Shown piece after piece: positions 6,931 to 14,938 of a stretch of 61,508 nucleotides of DNA. Within the stretch, counting starts at the first letter, position 1. Every line of letters begins with the position of its first letter. The notes beneath the pieces were generated by a model. The model was not told the origin of the DNA and did not search any database. It saw only the letters and a list, made by a program, of their open reading frames with translations. The DNA comes from Acidimicrobiia bacterium. Its GTDB lineage: Bacteria; Acidobacteriota; Terriglobia; Bryobacterales; Bryobacteraceae. The translations under genes and the position numbers were made by a program. The DNA is taken from assembly GCA_016871315.1 (NCBI GenBank), contig VFZE01000034.1, positions 1-61,508 of the forward strand, written 5' to 3'.

Positions 6931-8763
6931 CTACCTCAGCGTCACGCGTGCGGCTTTGCTTGCCGCGCCGCCGAGCCGCAACACCAACTCACGCGATCCC
7001 GGCGCCAGGCCGGCGGGTACGCGGATGTTCACCTGGTAGAGGCCGACGAAGCCCGGCGCAAGGCCCGCGAACTGCACCTCGCAGTTCACGCCGTCCATGG
7101 TAACCGTGGGCCGTGTGAGTGTTTCGGCGAGAGGGTTGGATGGACCAGCCGCTCCAGTCGCGGGACGGTTGGAAACAGCCCCAAGTCCCGCCGCATAGAA
7201 GTAGACGTTCTCGCCCGCCTCCAGCGGCCGCTGCGCGGTGACTAGCGTGTTATCCCCCGCTCGAACCACAATCGCTTCGCCGCCATTGAAGGCGAAGATG
7301 CCGGGGTGAGCAGCCAGGAGCGGGACCTGAAGCGCGGGGCTCGTCTGTTCGCCGAAGCTCAAGATTATCGAGGCTGTCGGCCCGGTTGCCTCCCAGGGGA
7401 TCTGGATGTTGACCTGCTCTTGGCCGTTGGCATTGGCTACGGCGTAAATCGGCGCTTCCGAGCCATTCACCGCCGCGCGCACAGCCGCAAGCGAGCGCGG
7501 CAGGGGGATCGAAGTAGCCGCGGAGATCCCGGCGCCCGTGGTGATGGCCGTGCCGAAGACCGTGACGGGGGAACCGGCAACCACGCCCGGTTCAAAACTG
7601 GCGCCGTTCACAGCGGCGGTGGCCGCCGGGCGTTGCGCCGGCGCCTGGGTGCCTTCGATGCGGTAGACCACGCCGCCGCGATGATCGCCCACATAAATCT
7701 CTCCGGCCTCATCCTCGCCGAAAGTCGAGATGCGGATATTAGGCTGCAGCAGGAAACGGTTGCGGAACTGATTCCCTTCCCGTCTAAGCCCCCAGATTCG
7801 CCCGCTCTGGTAGTCGCCATAGATGTAGGTGCCAAGCAGCGCCGGGAACCGGCGGCCGCGGTAAACGAAGCCGCCGGTGACGGAGACGTCGTTCTGCGCG
7901 CGGCTGTCATACTCCAGCACCGGCAGCATCAGGCCGGTCATGTCGCATCCGGCCAGCAGGCATTGCAATCCCTCCATCAAGCGCCAGCCGTAGTTTTCCC
8001 CACCGCGGCTGGAGGCGGGCTGGAAATCGATCTCTTCCGCCCGGTTCTGTCCCACATCACCGATCCACAAGTCCCCGGTCTCGCGGTCGAAACTGTAGCG
8101 CCAGGGGTTGCGCAGGCCGGTGGCCCAGATCTCCGGCAGATATCTCGGATCATTCACGAAAGGGTTGTCAGAGGGGACACGATAGGTAGCGGCGCCAGAT
8201 TCCGTGTCGATGCGCAGCATCTTTCCCAGGAAAGTCCGGCGGTCCTGCCCGGCATTAAGCGGATCGCGAGCGCTGCCGCCGTCACCCAAGCCGAGATACA
8301 GATACCCATCCGGCCCAAAGACCAGCTGCCCGGCGTTGTGGTTGGTGAACGGCTGTGTCTGCGTGAAGATCACCTGTTCGCTCAGCGGGTCAGCCAGGTT
8401 CGCATCCGCGCTGAGATGGTAGCGGCTCACGAATGTGTTGCGGCACGCGGTGTCGGTGTAGTTGACGTAGAAGTAGCGCTTGGCGGTGAAGCCCGGCGGG
8501 AATGCCACACCCAGCAGGCCACACTCGCCGTTGCTGCGCGTCTTGGACTGAATATCGAGGAGCGGCGCGGGCAGTACACGACCGTTCTCATACACGAGCA
8601 ACAGGCCATTCTGCCGGGCGAAAAAGAGCCGTCCAGAGCCGTCACCTGGATGTTGAATGTCGGTGATGCTGCCGATACCGGTGGCGATCTGAACCAGCCG
8701 GATCTCGGCCTCCTGGGCCGGGGCGAGGAAGGCGCTTAACACGGCGACTATGGCAAAACGCAT
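6931..8763 (-). CDS. Secreted PQQ glucose/sorbosone dehydrogenase with Solibacter C-terminal domain
   Basis: A 610-residue protein. After a signal peptide (residues 1-16) comes a GSDH six-bladed propeller (about 20-370): DIQHPGDGSGRLFF, GLLGVAFPPGF, FGPDGYLYLGLGDGG, ATGLRNPWRYSFDRETG and GENYGWR are hallmark segments of soluble aldose sugar dehydrogenases. From about 385 to the end is a second domain starting NGASFEPGVVAGSPVTVFG and including VNIQIPWE, which matches the C-terminal domain described in Solibacter proteins (TIGR03437). That domain is a lineage marker of unknown role, perhaps cell-surface attachment. It is the first gene of the minus-strand operon and is followed after 41 nt by the cytochrome. 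Confidence 0.92.
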   Translation of the reverse strand: MRFAIVAVLSAFLAPAQEAEIRLVQIATGIGSITDIQHPGDGSGRLFFARQNGLLLVYENGRVLPAPLLDIQSKTRSNGECGLLGVAFPPGFTAKRYFYVNYTDTACRNTFVSRYHLSADANLADPLSEQVIFTQTQPFTNHNAGQLVFGPDGYLYLGLGDGGSARDPLNAGQDRRTFLGKMLRIDTESGAATYRVPSDNPFVNDPRYLPEIWATGLRNPWRYSFDRETGDLWIGDVGQNRAEEIDFQPASSRGGENYGWRLMEGLQCLLAGCDMTGLMLPVLEYDSRAQNDVSVTGGFVYRGRRFPALLGTYIYGDYQSGRIWGLRREGNQFRNRFLLQPNIRISTFGEDEAGEIYVGDHRGGVVYRIEGTQAPAQRPAATAAVNGASFEPGVVAGSPVTVFGTAITTGAGISAATSIPLPRSLAAVRAAVNGSEAPIYAVANANGQEQVNIQIPWEATGPTASIILSFGEQTSPALQVPLLAAHPGIFAFNGGEAIVVRAGDNTLVTAQRPLEAGENVYFYAAGLGAVSNRPATGAAGPSNPLAETLTRPTVTMDGVNCEVQFAGLAPGFVGLYQVNIRVPAGLAPGSRELVLRLGGAASKAARVTLR

Positions 8764-8837
8764 ACGGGCTCCCCTTTGGCTTTATGCTACTGTACCTATT
8801 TCAACACGAAGAGGCCTGATTCGTAGTGAATTCGTTT

Positions 8838-10064
8838 ATGAAAAAACTTACTTTATTACTCCCCGCCTTGGCGACGGTGTTTGCCCAGGATGCGGCATCC
8901 CTGCTGCGTGAGGCTAGCGTCAGGGCGGCGATAGAATTTGCCGCCCAAAACGAGGACAAAGTCATTGCCGAGCAGATAGAAATCTGTGAGGTGCCGGCGC
9001 CGCCGTTCCACGAAAAGCAGCGCGGGGAACTCTACAAGCGCAAGTTTGAGGAGCTTGGCCTGCGCAACGTGAGGATCGACGCAGAAGGCAACGTGATCGG
9101 CGGGCGGCCCGGTAGGAACGCGCGTCCGAATCTGGTATTCAGCGCCCATCTGGACACCGTTTTCCCGCCCGGTACGAACGTGAAGGTCACGCGGGACGGC
9201 TCGTGGCTGAAAGGCCCCGGCATCGGCGACGACTGCCGCGGCTTGGCGGTGGTGCTCGGAGTGATTCGCGCCATGAACGCCGCCAAAGTGGAGACGCCGG
9301 GCACGATCACCTTCGTGGGCACCGTGGGCGAAGAAGGCTTGGGCGATCTTCGCGGCGTGAAGCATCTTTTCGGATCCAGTCTGAAGGGGCAGATCGACAA
9401 GTTCATTTCGCTCGACGGCATCGGTTTCGGGGTCGCCAATGTGGGCGTAGGCAGTTTTCGTTACAAAGTGACGTTCAAGGGTCCCGGCGGCCACAGCTAC
9501 GGAGCGTTCGGCATGGCGAATCCGATTCATGCGCTGGGCCGCGCCATTGAGAAAATCAGCGACTTCCAGGTGCCGTCCATGCCGAAGACCACGTTCAACG
9601 TGGGCCGCATCGGCGGAGGAACTTCAGTGAACTCGATCGCCTTTGAGGCGTGGATGGAAGTGGATATGCGCTCGGCCGATCCGGCCTCGCTGCGCGAGGT
9701 GGATGAGAAGTTCAAGGCCGCTGTGCAGCAGGCGCTGGACGAAGAAAACGCGCGCTGGAATCAGAACGGCAGGATCGCGGTGCAGATCGAGACCGTCGGC
9801 GTGCGCCCCGCGGGCAAGACCAGCGAGGATAGCGCTATCGTGCGGACGGCAGTTGCGGTTTCCTCGGCGCTAGGTCTGCAGGTCACTTTGCGGGAAGGCT
9901 CCACCGATTCCAACGTCGGCATGAACCTGGGCGTCCCTTCGATCACCATGAATAGCGGGGGCGCCGGCCGGGGCGCGCACTCGCTGGGTGAGATGTTCGA
10001 CACCACCGATTCCTACAAAGGAACTCAGCGCGCCCTGCTGGCGGCGATTGCGCTGGCGCGCTGA
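8838..10064 (+). CDS. Secreted M20-family metallopeptidase
   Basis: A 408-residue M20 peptidase. The signal peptide MKKLTLLLPALATVFAQ supports the ATG at 8838 over a GTG four codons upstream. Zinc-site motifs are FSAHLDTVFP, GPGIGDDCRGLA and GTVGEEGLGDL, with the dimerisation segment GPGGHSYGAFG and the C-terminal AHSLGE histidine. The pattern is that of tripeptidase (PepT)/aminoacylase-like members, so it should hydrolyse short peptides or amide-linked compounds in the periplasm. It starts 74 nt from the divergent dehydrogenase gene and is followed by a terminator-like hairpin. Confidence 0.92.
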   Translation: MKKLTLLLPALATVFAQDAASLLREASVRAAIEFAAQNEDKVIAEQIEICEVPAPPFHEKQRGELYKRKFEELGLRNVRIDAEGNVIGGRPGRNARPNLVFSAHLDTVFPPGTNVKVTRDGSWLKGPGIGDDCRGLAVVLGVIRAMNAAKVETPGTITFVGTVGEEGLGDLRGVKHLFGSSLKGQIDKFISLDGIGFGVANVGVGSFRYKVTFKGPGGHSYGAFGMANPIHALGRAIEKISDFQVPSMPKTTFNVGRIGGGTSVNSIAFEAWMEVDMRSADPASLREVDEKFKAAVQQALDEENARWNQNGRIAVQIETVGVRPAGKTSEDSAIVRTAVAVSSALGLQVTLREGSTDSNVGMNLGVPSITMNSGGAGRGAHSLGEMFDTTDSYKGTQRALLAAIALAR

Positions 10065-10121
10065 GCCCCGATTCGGGCCGCCGTTCCCGACCCAAGGGTC
10101 GGCGACGCAATGCGAGTCACA

Positions 10122-10150
10122 GAAGTTGAAAAAAACTTCGCTTTTTCTCT
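10122..10150 (+). terminator. Terminator-like hairpin after the M20 peptidase gene
   Basis: A 6-bp stem (GAAGTT/AACTTC, 10122-10127 and 10134-10139) with an A-rich 6-nt loop is followed by GCTTTTTCTCT. The stem is short, so efficiency is uncertain. A second perfect inverted repeat CCGACCC/GGGTCGG lies at 10087-10102 without a T tract. Confidence 0.5.
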
Positions 10151-10296
10151 AACCTTAGCAGGTCCATACACTTAGACCTCCCGGAACTCGCGCAGTTTCC
10201 CGCCAGCAGCGACTTGCGCACCTCTACACTGGGGCCGGTTGAGCCGAGCGCGCCTTCCAGGCGGGACATTGGCCAATGCAAGAGAGGATTTTTCAT

Positions 10297-11586
10297 ATGA
10301 GTCGATGGAAACCGAAGGCGGCGCTGGCCTGCCTGTTGGGGATCAGCCTGGCCGGCTTGGAGAGCTTGAGCGCGGCGCCCCCGCTAACCACTGTGCAAGA
10401 TATTCTTTACCGGGCCGACGGGAGTCGGTTCTCCGGAACGGTGATGATCAATTGGCGAAGCTTCGACGCCGAGGACACGTCCAACATCGCAACCAGCAAT
10501 CTGCAGCTGCGCATCGTGAACGGCCTGCTCCGCGTTCGGCTGGTACCCACCACCACTGGCAGTTCCGGCGCACACTACTCGGTGCGGTACGTCTACAACG
10601 GAAAAGTGCAGTTCACCGAAAGCTGGGCCGTGCCGCCCAGCGTGTCACCGGTCCGCGTCCGCGATGTGCGGATTGCCGGGGCCGGTTCCACCATAGGTCA
10701 AAGCACGCAGATCGAGATATCCAACGTGAACGGACTCCAGGAGGAGTTGAACCTGCGTCCGCTGGTGGGCCTGAACTTTGTTCCGTCGCGCGCGGCGATT
10801 ATTAACATCGATGGGGCTTTGGAGGGCGCTGTCGGGGATCCTGGCGAATGCGTGCGCGTGGATGGCAGCGCCGGGCCTTGCGGCAGCGGAGCCCTCGGCA
10901 TCGCGGCGGCAACGTTCGTCGATGGAGAAACCCCCAACGGGGCAGTGAACGGCTCCAACCTCAGCTACACGCTGGCCAACACGCCGAATCCGGCTTCGAG
11001 CCTGCTCCTCTACCGCAATGGAATGCTCCAGAAACTGAATCTCGACTACACCATGTCGGGGGCCTCGATTAACTTCGTTTCGGCGGCGGTGCCACAGTCG
11101 GGCGACGTGCTGCTGGCTTCCTACCGCACGCTTGGCTCCGGCACCACTCTTCCTCAGGTTCTTTGCACCAATTCCGGCTCGGCCACCAACCAGACATCTT
11201 CCACTGCCTTGGGAACCTGCGTCATCGCGAACAACGTGCTGAAGCCCGGCGACCGCGTCGAAATCTCTTTTGATTATTCGCACGAAGGAACCGCAACCGG
11301 ATTCCAACTGACTGTTCTTTGGGGCTCCACTACGCTGGCATCCCGCACTGCGGCGGCCAATGTCGCCGTAGCCACGGGCCGCGCCAGCCTGAGCGTGATC
11401 CCCACTGGCGGCATTTGGAGCGCGCAAAGCTGGGGCAATAACCTGACTCTTGCCCAGGATGCCAACTCGACTTCGGAGGGGGGCACGGCGGGCATCACCG
11501 TCAGCCTGAATGGCAACATGTCCAGTTCGACCAGCGAGACCGTGACACTGCGTAACTTCACCGTCACGCGTTTCGCCGCTCCCTAG
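10297..11586 (+). CDS. Secreted protein of unknown function
   Basis: A 429-residue exported protein. ATG 10297 is chosen because AGAGAGG lies 9 nt upstream and the N-terminus is then a signal peptide (ACLLGISLAGLESLSA, cleavage near the AAPP). Residues about 20-150 form a beta-rich domain (LYRADGSRFSGTVMINWRSF) of a type I have seen in Acidobacterial secreted proteins. The middle holds a segment (TPNGAVNGSN through LLLYRNGMLQ) like the beta-sandwich repeats of phage tail or adhesin stalks. The Ser/Thr/Asn-rich C-terminal third would suit a surface structure. No catalytic motif is visible. A role in the cell surface or as a fibre is a guess. Confidence 0.75.
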   Translation: MSRWKPKAALACLLGISLAGLESLSAAPPLTTVQDILYRADGSRFSGTVMINWRSFDAEDTSNIATSNLQLRIVNGLLRVRLVPTTTGSSGAHYSVRYVYNGKVQFTESWAVPPSVSPVRVRDVRIAGAGSTIGQSTQIEISNVNGLQEELNLRPLVGLNFVPSRAAIINIDGALEGAVGDPGECVRVDGSAGPCGSGALGIAAATFVDGETPNGAVNGSNLSYTLANTPNPASSLLLYRNGMLQKLNLDYTMSGASINFVSAAVPQSGDVLLASYRTLGSGTTLPQVLCTNSGSATNQTSSTALGTCVIANNVLKPGDRVEISFDYSHEGTATGFQLTVLWGSTTLASRTAAANVAVATGRASLSVIPTGGIWSAQSWGNNLTLAQDANSTSEGGTAGITVSLNGNMSSSTSETVTLRNFTVTRFAAP

Positions 11587-11743
11587 TACGGCCGTCCTCA
11601 CAGTCCTGGAAACAGCGGCGTCGGTTTACCATGGCGCCAGCCTTCCTTTAGGTGGAAAATCCGCATCTCCTAGAGTTATTACCGGGTTTTCAAGCTGTTT
11701 CCAGGGCCACATAATGATGAGGAAGCTACGGGAGGAGAACTGT

Positions 11744-11956
11744 ATGCTACAACGAGCGTGGTTCCATTTCGTCATCCGACCCGCTCTCCTGTTGAGGGAC
11801 AGGAGAGGTCAGGATCTCCTGGAATACGCCTTGCTGGGGGGGTTTATTGCCGTGGCCGTCGCCGCCTTTTTCCCGACCAGTATCGCGCCGAATATCAGTC
11901 AGATCCTGTCAAGGGTGTCCAGCATGTTGAATTCTGCGCCAGGCACCGGTTCCTGA
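11744..11956 (+). CDS. Flp/Fap-type pilin, orphan
   Basis: A 70-residue prepilin. ATG 11744 has GGAGGAG (11731-11737) at ideal spacing; an in-frame ATG at 11714 lacks this. The segment RRGQDLLEYALLGGFIAVAV carries the Flp features: Gly before the cleavage point, Glu at mature position 5 followed by Tyr, then a hydrophobic helix. The leader is unusually long (about 30 residues) for this family. No prepilin peptidase or Tad secretion genes are in the window, so assembly genes must be elsewhere. Confidence 0.85.
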   Translation: MLQRAWFHFVIRPALLLRDRRGQDLLEYALLGGFIAVAVAAFFPTSIAPNISQILSRVSSMLNSAPGTGS

Positions 11957-11971
11957 AGTCCGCAAACGCGT

Positions 11972-12931
11972 CTACTCGAGATACTTCTTCAAGTCCGGGT
12001 GGAGTTGTGCCTTCACATCGGGCTCCTCCAGCAGCTCGCGCAAAATCAGCCTCGGCGCCAGATTGTTGATCTTCTCCACCTTCCCGCCTTTCAAATGAGT
12101 GACAGCGGCCACTACGCTCTCCTGGCCCATTTTGAAAGGATGCTGCACCACCAAGGAATCGATTACCCCGCCCTTCAGGTCTTCCAGCAGGGTCGGGCTC
12201 CAATCAAACCCAACCAGTTTCAGCTTCGCCTGACGCGCCTTCACTGCCTGCGCGGCGCCGACCGTGGAGGATTCGTTGGAAGCAAACATGCCGTCCAGAT
12301 TGGGAAAAGCCGTCAGCATGTTCTCTGCCACCGCGAGTGACTTGGCATAGTCGGCCATGCCAAACCGCTTGTCGGCTATCGCGATTTGCGGGAACTTTTC
12401 CTTTAGCGCATCCTCGAAGCCCTGCTCCCGCGCCATGGTGGAGGCAGCGCCCGGCTGCACCGCGACGATCACCACACGGCCCTTGCCGCCCAACACCTCT
12501 CCCATGCGCTGGGCCGCGATGCGTCCTGCCTCGTAGTTGTCCGTCGCCACTTGGGAAACGAACTGTTCGGTGTCGATGCCGGAATCGAAAATCACGACCG
12601 GGATCTTCTCGCGAGCCGCCCTCTCCACCACGCCGACCATCGCCTTCTTATCAATCGGCGCCAGCGCGATCGCATCCACGCGGCGGTTGATCATCGCTTC
12701 CACAATCTGAATCTGGCCTGCGTAGTCGGTCTCCGAGGTCGGTCCGTTCCAAATGATTTCGACTCCGCTTTCGCGCGAAGCCGCCACCGCGCCCGCTTGC
12801 ACGGACTGCCAGAACAGATGCGCGCGGCCCTTGGGTATCACCGCGATGGTGATCTTCTTCTCCCGGTTGCAGCCGGGCATGGCGAGTCCCAGCAAAGCCG
12901 CGGCCGCGGCTCTGCGCGTCAATGGTGTCAT
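11972..12931 (-). CDS. Sugar ABC transporter substrate-binding lipoprotein (RbsB-like)
   Basis: A 319-residue periplasmic binding protein of the ribose/galactose class: KITIAVIPKGRAHLFWQSV at the start of the first lobe, INRRVDAIALAPID, IPVVIFDSGID, then GFDWSP in the second lobe. The N-terminus ends in a lipobox (LAMPGC, Cys21), so it should be a lipoprotein. No permease or ATPase gene adjoins it. It is the third gene of a minus-strand run behind the peroxidase gene (18-nt gap), so the sugar may be a substrate or product of that unit, but this is inference. Confidence 0.9.
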   Translation of the reverse strand: MTPLTRRAAAAALLGLAMPGCNREKKITIAVIPKGRAHLFWQSVQAGAVAASRESGVEIIWNGPTSETDYAGQIQIVEAMINRRVDAIALAPIDKKAMVGVVERAAREKIPVVIFDSGIDTEQFVSQVATDNYEAGRIAAQRMGEVLGGKGRVVIVAVQPGAASTMAREQGFEDALKEKFPQIAIADKRFGMADYAKSLAVAENMLTAFPNLDGMFASNESSTVGAAQAVKARQAKLKLVGFDWSPTLLEDLKGGVIDSLVVQHPFKMGQESVVAAVTHLKGGKVEKINNLAPRLILRELLEEPDVKAQLHPDLKKYLE

Positions 12932-12949
12932 TCGACCTCCGCGAGTCCG

Positions 12950-13957
12950 TCAGGGCAGTTTCGGCTCGGTGATGCTGTAGTTCACGTTCAGCGAACGGAG
13001 GAAGGCAAGCAGGTCAGCCTTTTCAGCCGCAGTCAGCTTTACCTCCTTCAAGTTCGTCGTGTCCAGATACTTGTTCGGCTTGCCGCCGCCGAGCATCGTG
13101 TCCACGGCCTCCTCCAGCGTCTTGGCGCTGCCGTTGTGAAAGTAGGGAGCCGACTTGGCGATATCGAGTAGCGTTGGTGTTTTGAACGCACCCGTGTCCT
13201 TTTCTTCCTTGCTGATCGCGCCACGGCCTGCGTCAGGCTTCTCGGCGTCCATCCCGATACCCACGTTGTGGAACTGCTGATCCGTCAGCAGACGGCCGTC
13301 GTGGCAGTTGGTGCACTTGGCCTTCTCATCGAAGATCTTCCAGCCGCGCTGTGCCGCCGGCGAGAACGCCTTGTTGTCGCCATTGCGGAACTTGATCCAG
13401 GCCGAATCGTTGCTGACGATGGTGCGCATGAACGCCGCCACCGCCTTGGCCACATTCTCCTTGGTGATCGGCCCCGCGCCGAACACTTTATCGAATTGCG
13501 ACTGGTAACCGGGAATCTGGTTCAGCTTCGCCACGACGTCATCGACGCTCGGACGCCCGTTCTGGCCTGTCGCGCCCATGTTGCCGCCGCTCCATGCTCC
13601 CAGCACCTGCCGCTCCAGCGACGGCGCGCGGCCGTCCCAATACAGCGCCGCGTAGTAGCCGACATTCCACATCGTCGGTGAACTGCGTGTCAGCTTGGCC
13701 TCATATGCTCCCATCGCCGTTGGCAGGCCGTCGGTGAGACCCTTTTCCTTCACGTGGCAGTAATAGCAGGAGCGCGAGCCGTCCCCGCTCAGCCGCTTGT
13801 CATAGTAAAGCTGTTTGCCCAGCTCCACCTTCTCCTTGGTCATCGCGTTGTCAGCCGGGATCTTCATGTCCTCGTAATTGGGAATCGAGGGAAACTGCGC
13901 CAGAAGCGGTGCAACGAGAAACGCCGACAGGCCAACCACCAGCAACTGCTTGCTCAT
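12950..13957 (-). CDS. Periplasmic dihaem cytochrome c peroxidase (CcpA/MauG family)
   Basis: A 335-residue protein with signal peptide MSKQLLVVGLSAFLVAPLLAQ and two haem c motifs, CYYCH and CTNCH. The stretch LGKQLYYDKRLSGDGS at the N-domain and FKTPTLLDIAKSAPYFHNGSAKTLEEAV at the C-domain are diagnostic. The ATG at 13957 is preceded by GGAGGG, unlike the in-frame start 30 nt upstream. Members reduce peroxide with electrons from small cytochromes, or act as MauG-like oxidases; which one cannot be told here. Organised between an oxidoreductase and a sugar-binding protein gene. Confidence 0.94.
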   Translation of the reverse strand: MSKQLLVVGLSAFLVAPLLAQFPSIPNYEDMKIPADNAMTKEKVELGKQLYYDKRLSGDGSRSCYYCHVKEKGLTDGLPTAMGAYEAKLTRSSPTMWNVGYYAALYWDGRAPSLERQVLGAWSGGNMGATGQNGRPSVDDVVAKLNQIPGYQSQFDKVFGAGPITKENVAKAVAAFMRTIVSNDSAWIKFRNGDNKAFSPAAQRGWKIFDEKAKCTNCHDGRLLTDQQFHNVGIGMDAEKPDAGRGAISKEEKDTGAFKTPTLLDIAKSAPYFHNGSAKTLEEAVDTMLGGGKPNKYLDTTNLKEVKLTAAEKADLLAFLRSLNVNYSITEPKLP

Positions 13958-13993
13958 TTTCACTTGCCCTCCTCGCACAATAGCCACTGTTTT

Positions 13994-14869
13994 TCAGCCG
14001 CGAACGCTGGCGGCGGGGATCTTGCGCACCAGATCCTCCATCTCCGCCCGGTTCTCGCTGCCGATCGTGAAACAATCCACGCAATCCAGCGACAAGGCAA
14101 ACTGCAGGCATTCGTCCGCCCGGTTGCGCAGTTTGCCCGCGCCGAGAATCTTCATCCCGATAATCCCCTTGCCCGCCGCCTTCATCTGGTTCAGCACGCT
14201 GATCACGGTCTCCACATCGGCGTCCATGGCGATCTTGGCCGGGTTGATCCGCGCCAGGTCCACTTGAACCCACGGTGTCCGCGCAGCGGTCTTCAGCGCC
14301 TCCAGCGTGTGGCAACTGACCCCGTGTGTCCGGATAATGCCTTTCTCGCGCGCCTCGGAGATCACCGCCATCGCGCCCTTCTTGCGATCCGGCCAATCGG
14401 CGTCCACCATGGTGTGCAGCAGCATGATGTCGATGTAGTCGGTTCCCAACTCGCGCCGGAAGCGGTCCAAGTCCGCCCGCATCTCTTTCTCCGTGTTGGC
14501 ATGCGTTTTTGAAAGGATCACCACTTTCTCGCGCGGTATCCCCGCATTCAACGCTGCCTTCAAATGCGGGTGCGAACCATACTGATCCGCTGAATCCCAG
14601 AAATTCACGCCCTGGTCATACGCTGCTTTGAAGAGATCCGCCATTCCACCGAGGCCGAGCTGCTTGGTCTGGTTCGAGCTGCCACCGCTGCCGTTGGTGC
14701 CCGTGCCCATCGCCAGCCGGCTCAGCTCGACCTTCATCGGGCCCAGCTTGATCCGGTCCGATGCCAGCTTCTTCGTGCCGGCAAACAGATGATGAGGGAA
14801 AGCGGCCATCCCGGTAACACCGGCGGATGCGCTCAAGAAACGGCGGCGGTTCATTTGGGGGCAGTTCAT
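13994..14869 (-). CDS. Exported aldo/keto reductase family protein
   Basis: A 291-residue TIM-barrel oxidoreductase with a Tat signal (NRRRFLSASAGVTGMAAF). The start at 14869 has GGAG 6 nt upstream. Catalytic features are INFWDSADQYG-type (here VNFWDSADQYG: Asp and Tyr), the Lys in VVILSKTH and His in MLLHTM, matching the Asp-Tyr-Lys-His tetrad. GVSCHTLEAL continues the family pattern. Tat export fits a protein that folds around NADP(H) before export, as seen in other Acidobacteria and Planctomycetes paralogs. It leads the three-gene minus operon and is divergent from the DUF1549/DUF1553 gene with only about 70 nt between starts. Confidence 0.92.
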   Translation of the reverse strand: MNCPQMNRRRFLSASAGVTGMAAFPHHLFAGTKKLASDRIKLGPMKVELSRLAMGTGTNGSGGSSNQTKQLGLGGMADLFKAAYDQGVNFWDSADQYGSHPHLKAALNAGIPREKVVILSKTHANTEKEMRADLDRFRRELGTDYIDIMLLHTMVDADWPDRKKGAMAVISEAREKGIIRTHGVSCHTLEALKTAARTPWVQVDLARINPAKIAMDADVETVISVLNQMKAAGKGIIGMKILGAGKLRNRADECLQFALSLDCVDCFTIGSENRAEMEDLVRKIPAASVRG

Positions 14870-14938
14870 ATTTGTCTCCAGCTTATTGGTCACCTTATCA
14901 CATTGAGCTTGTAGATTTCATACTATAAGGTACAGGAA

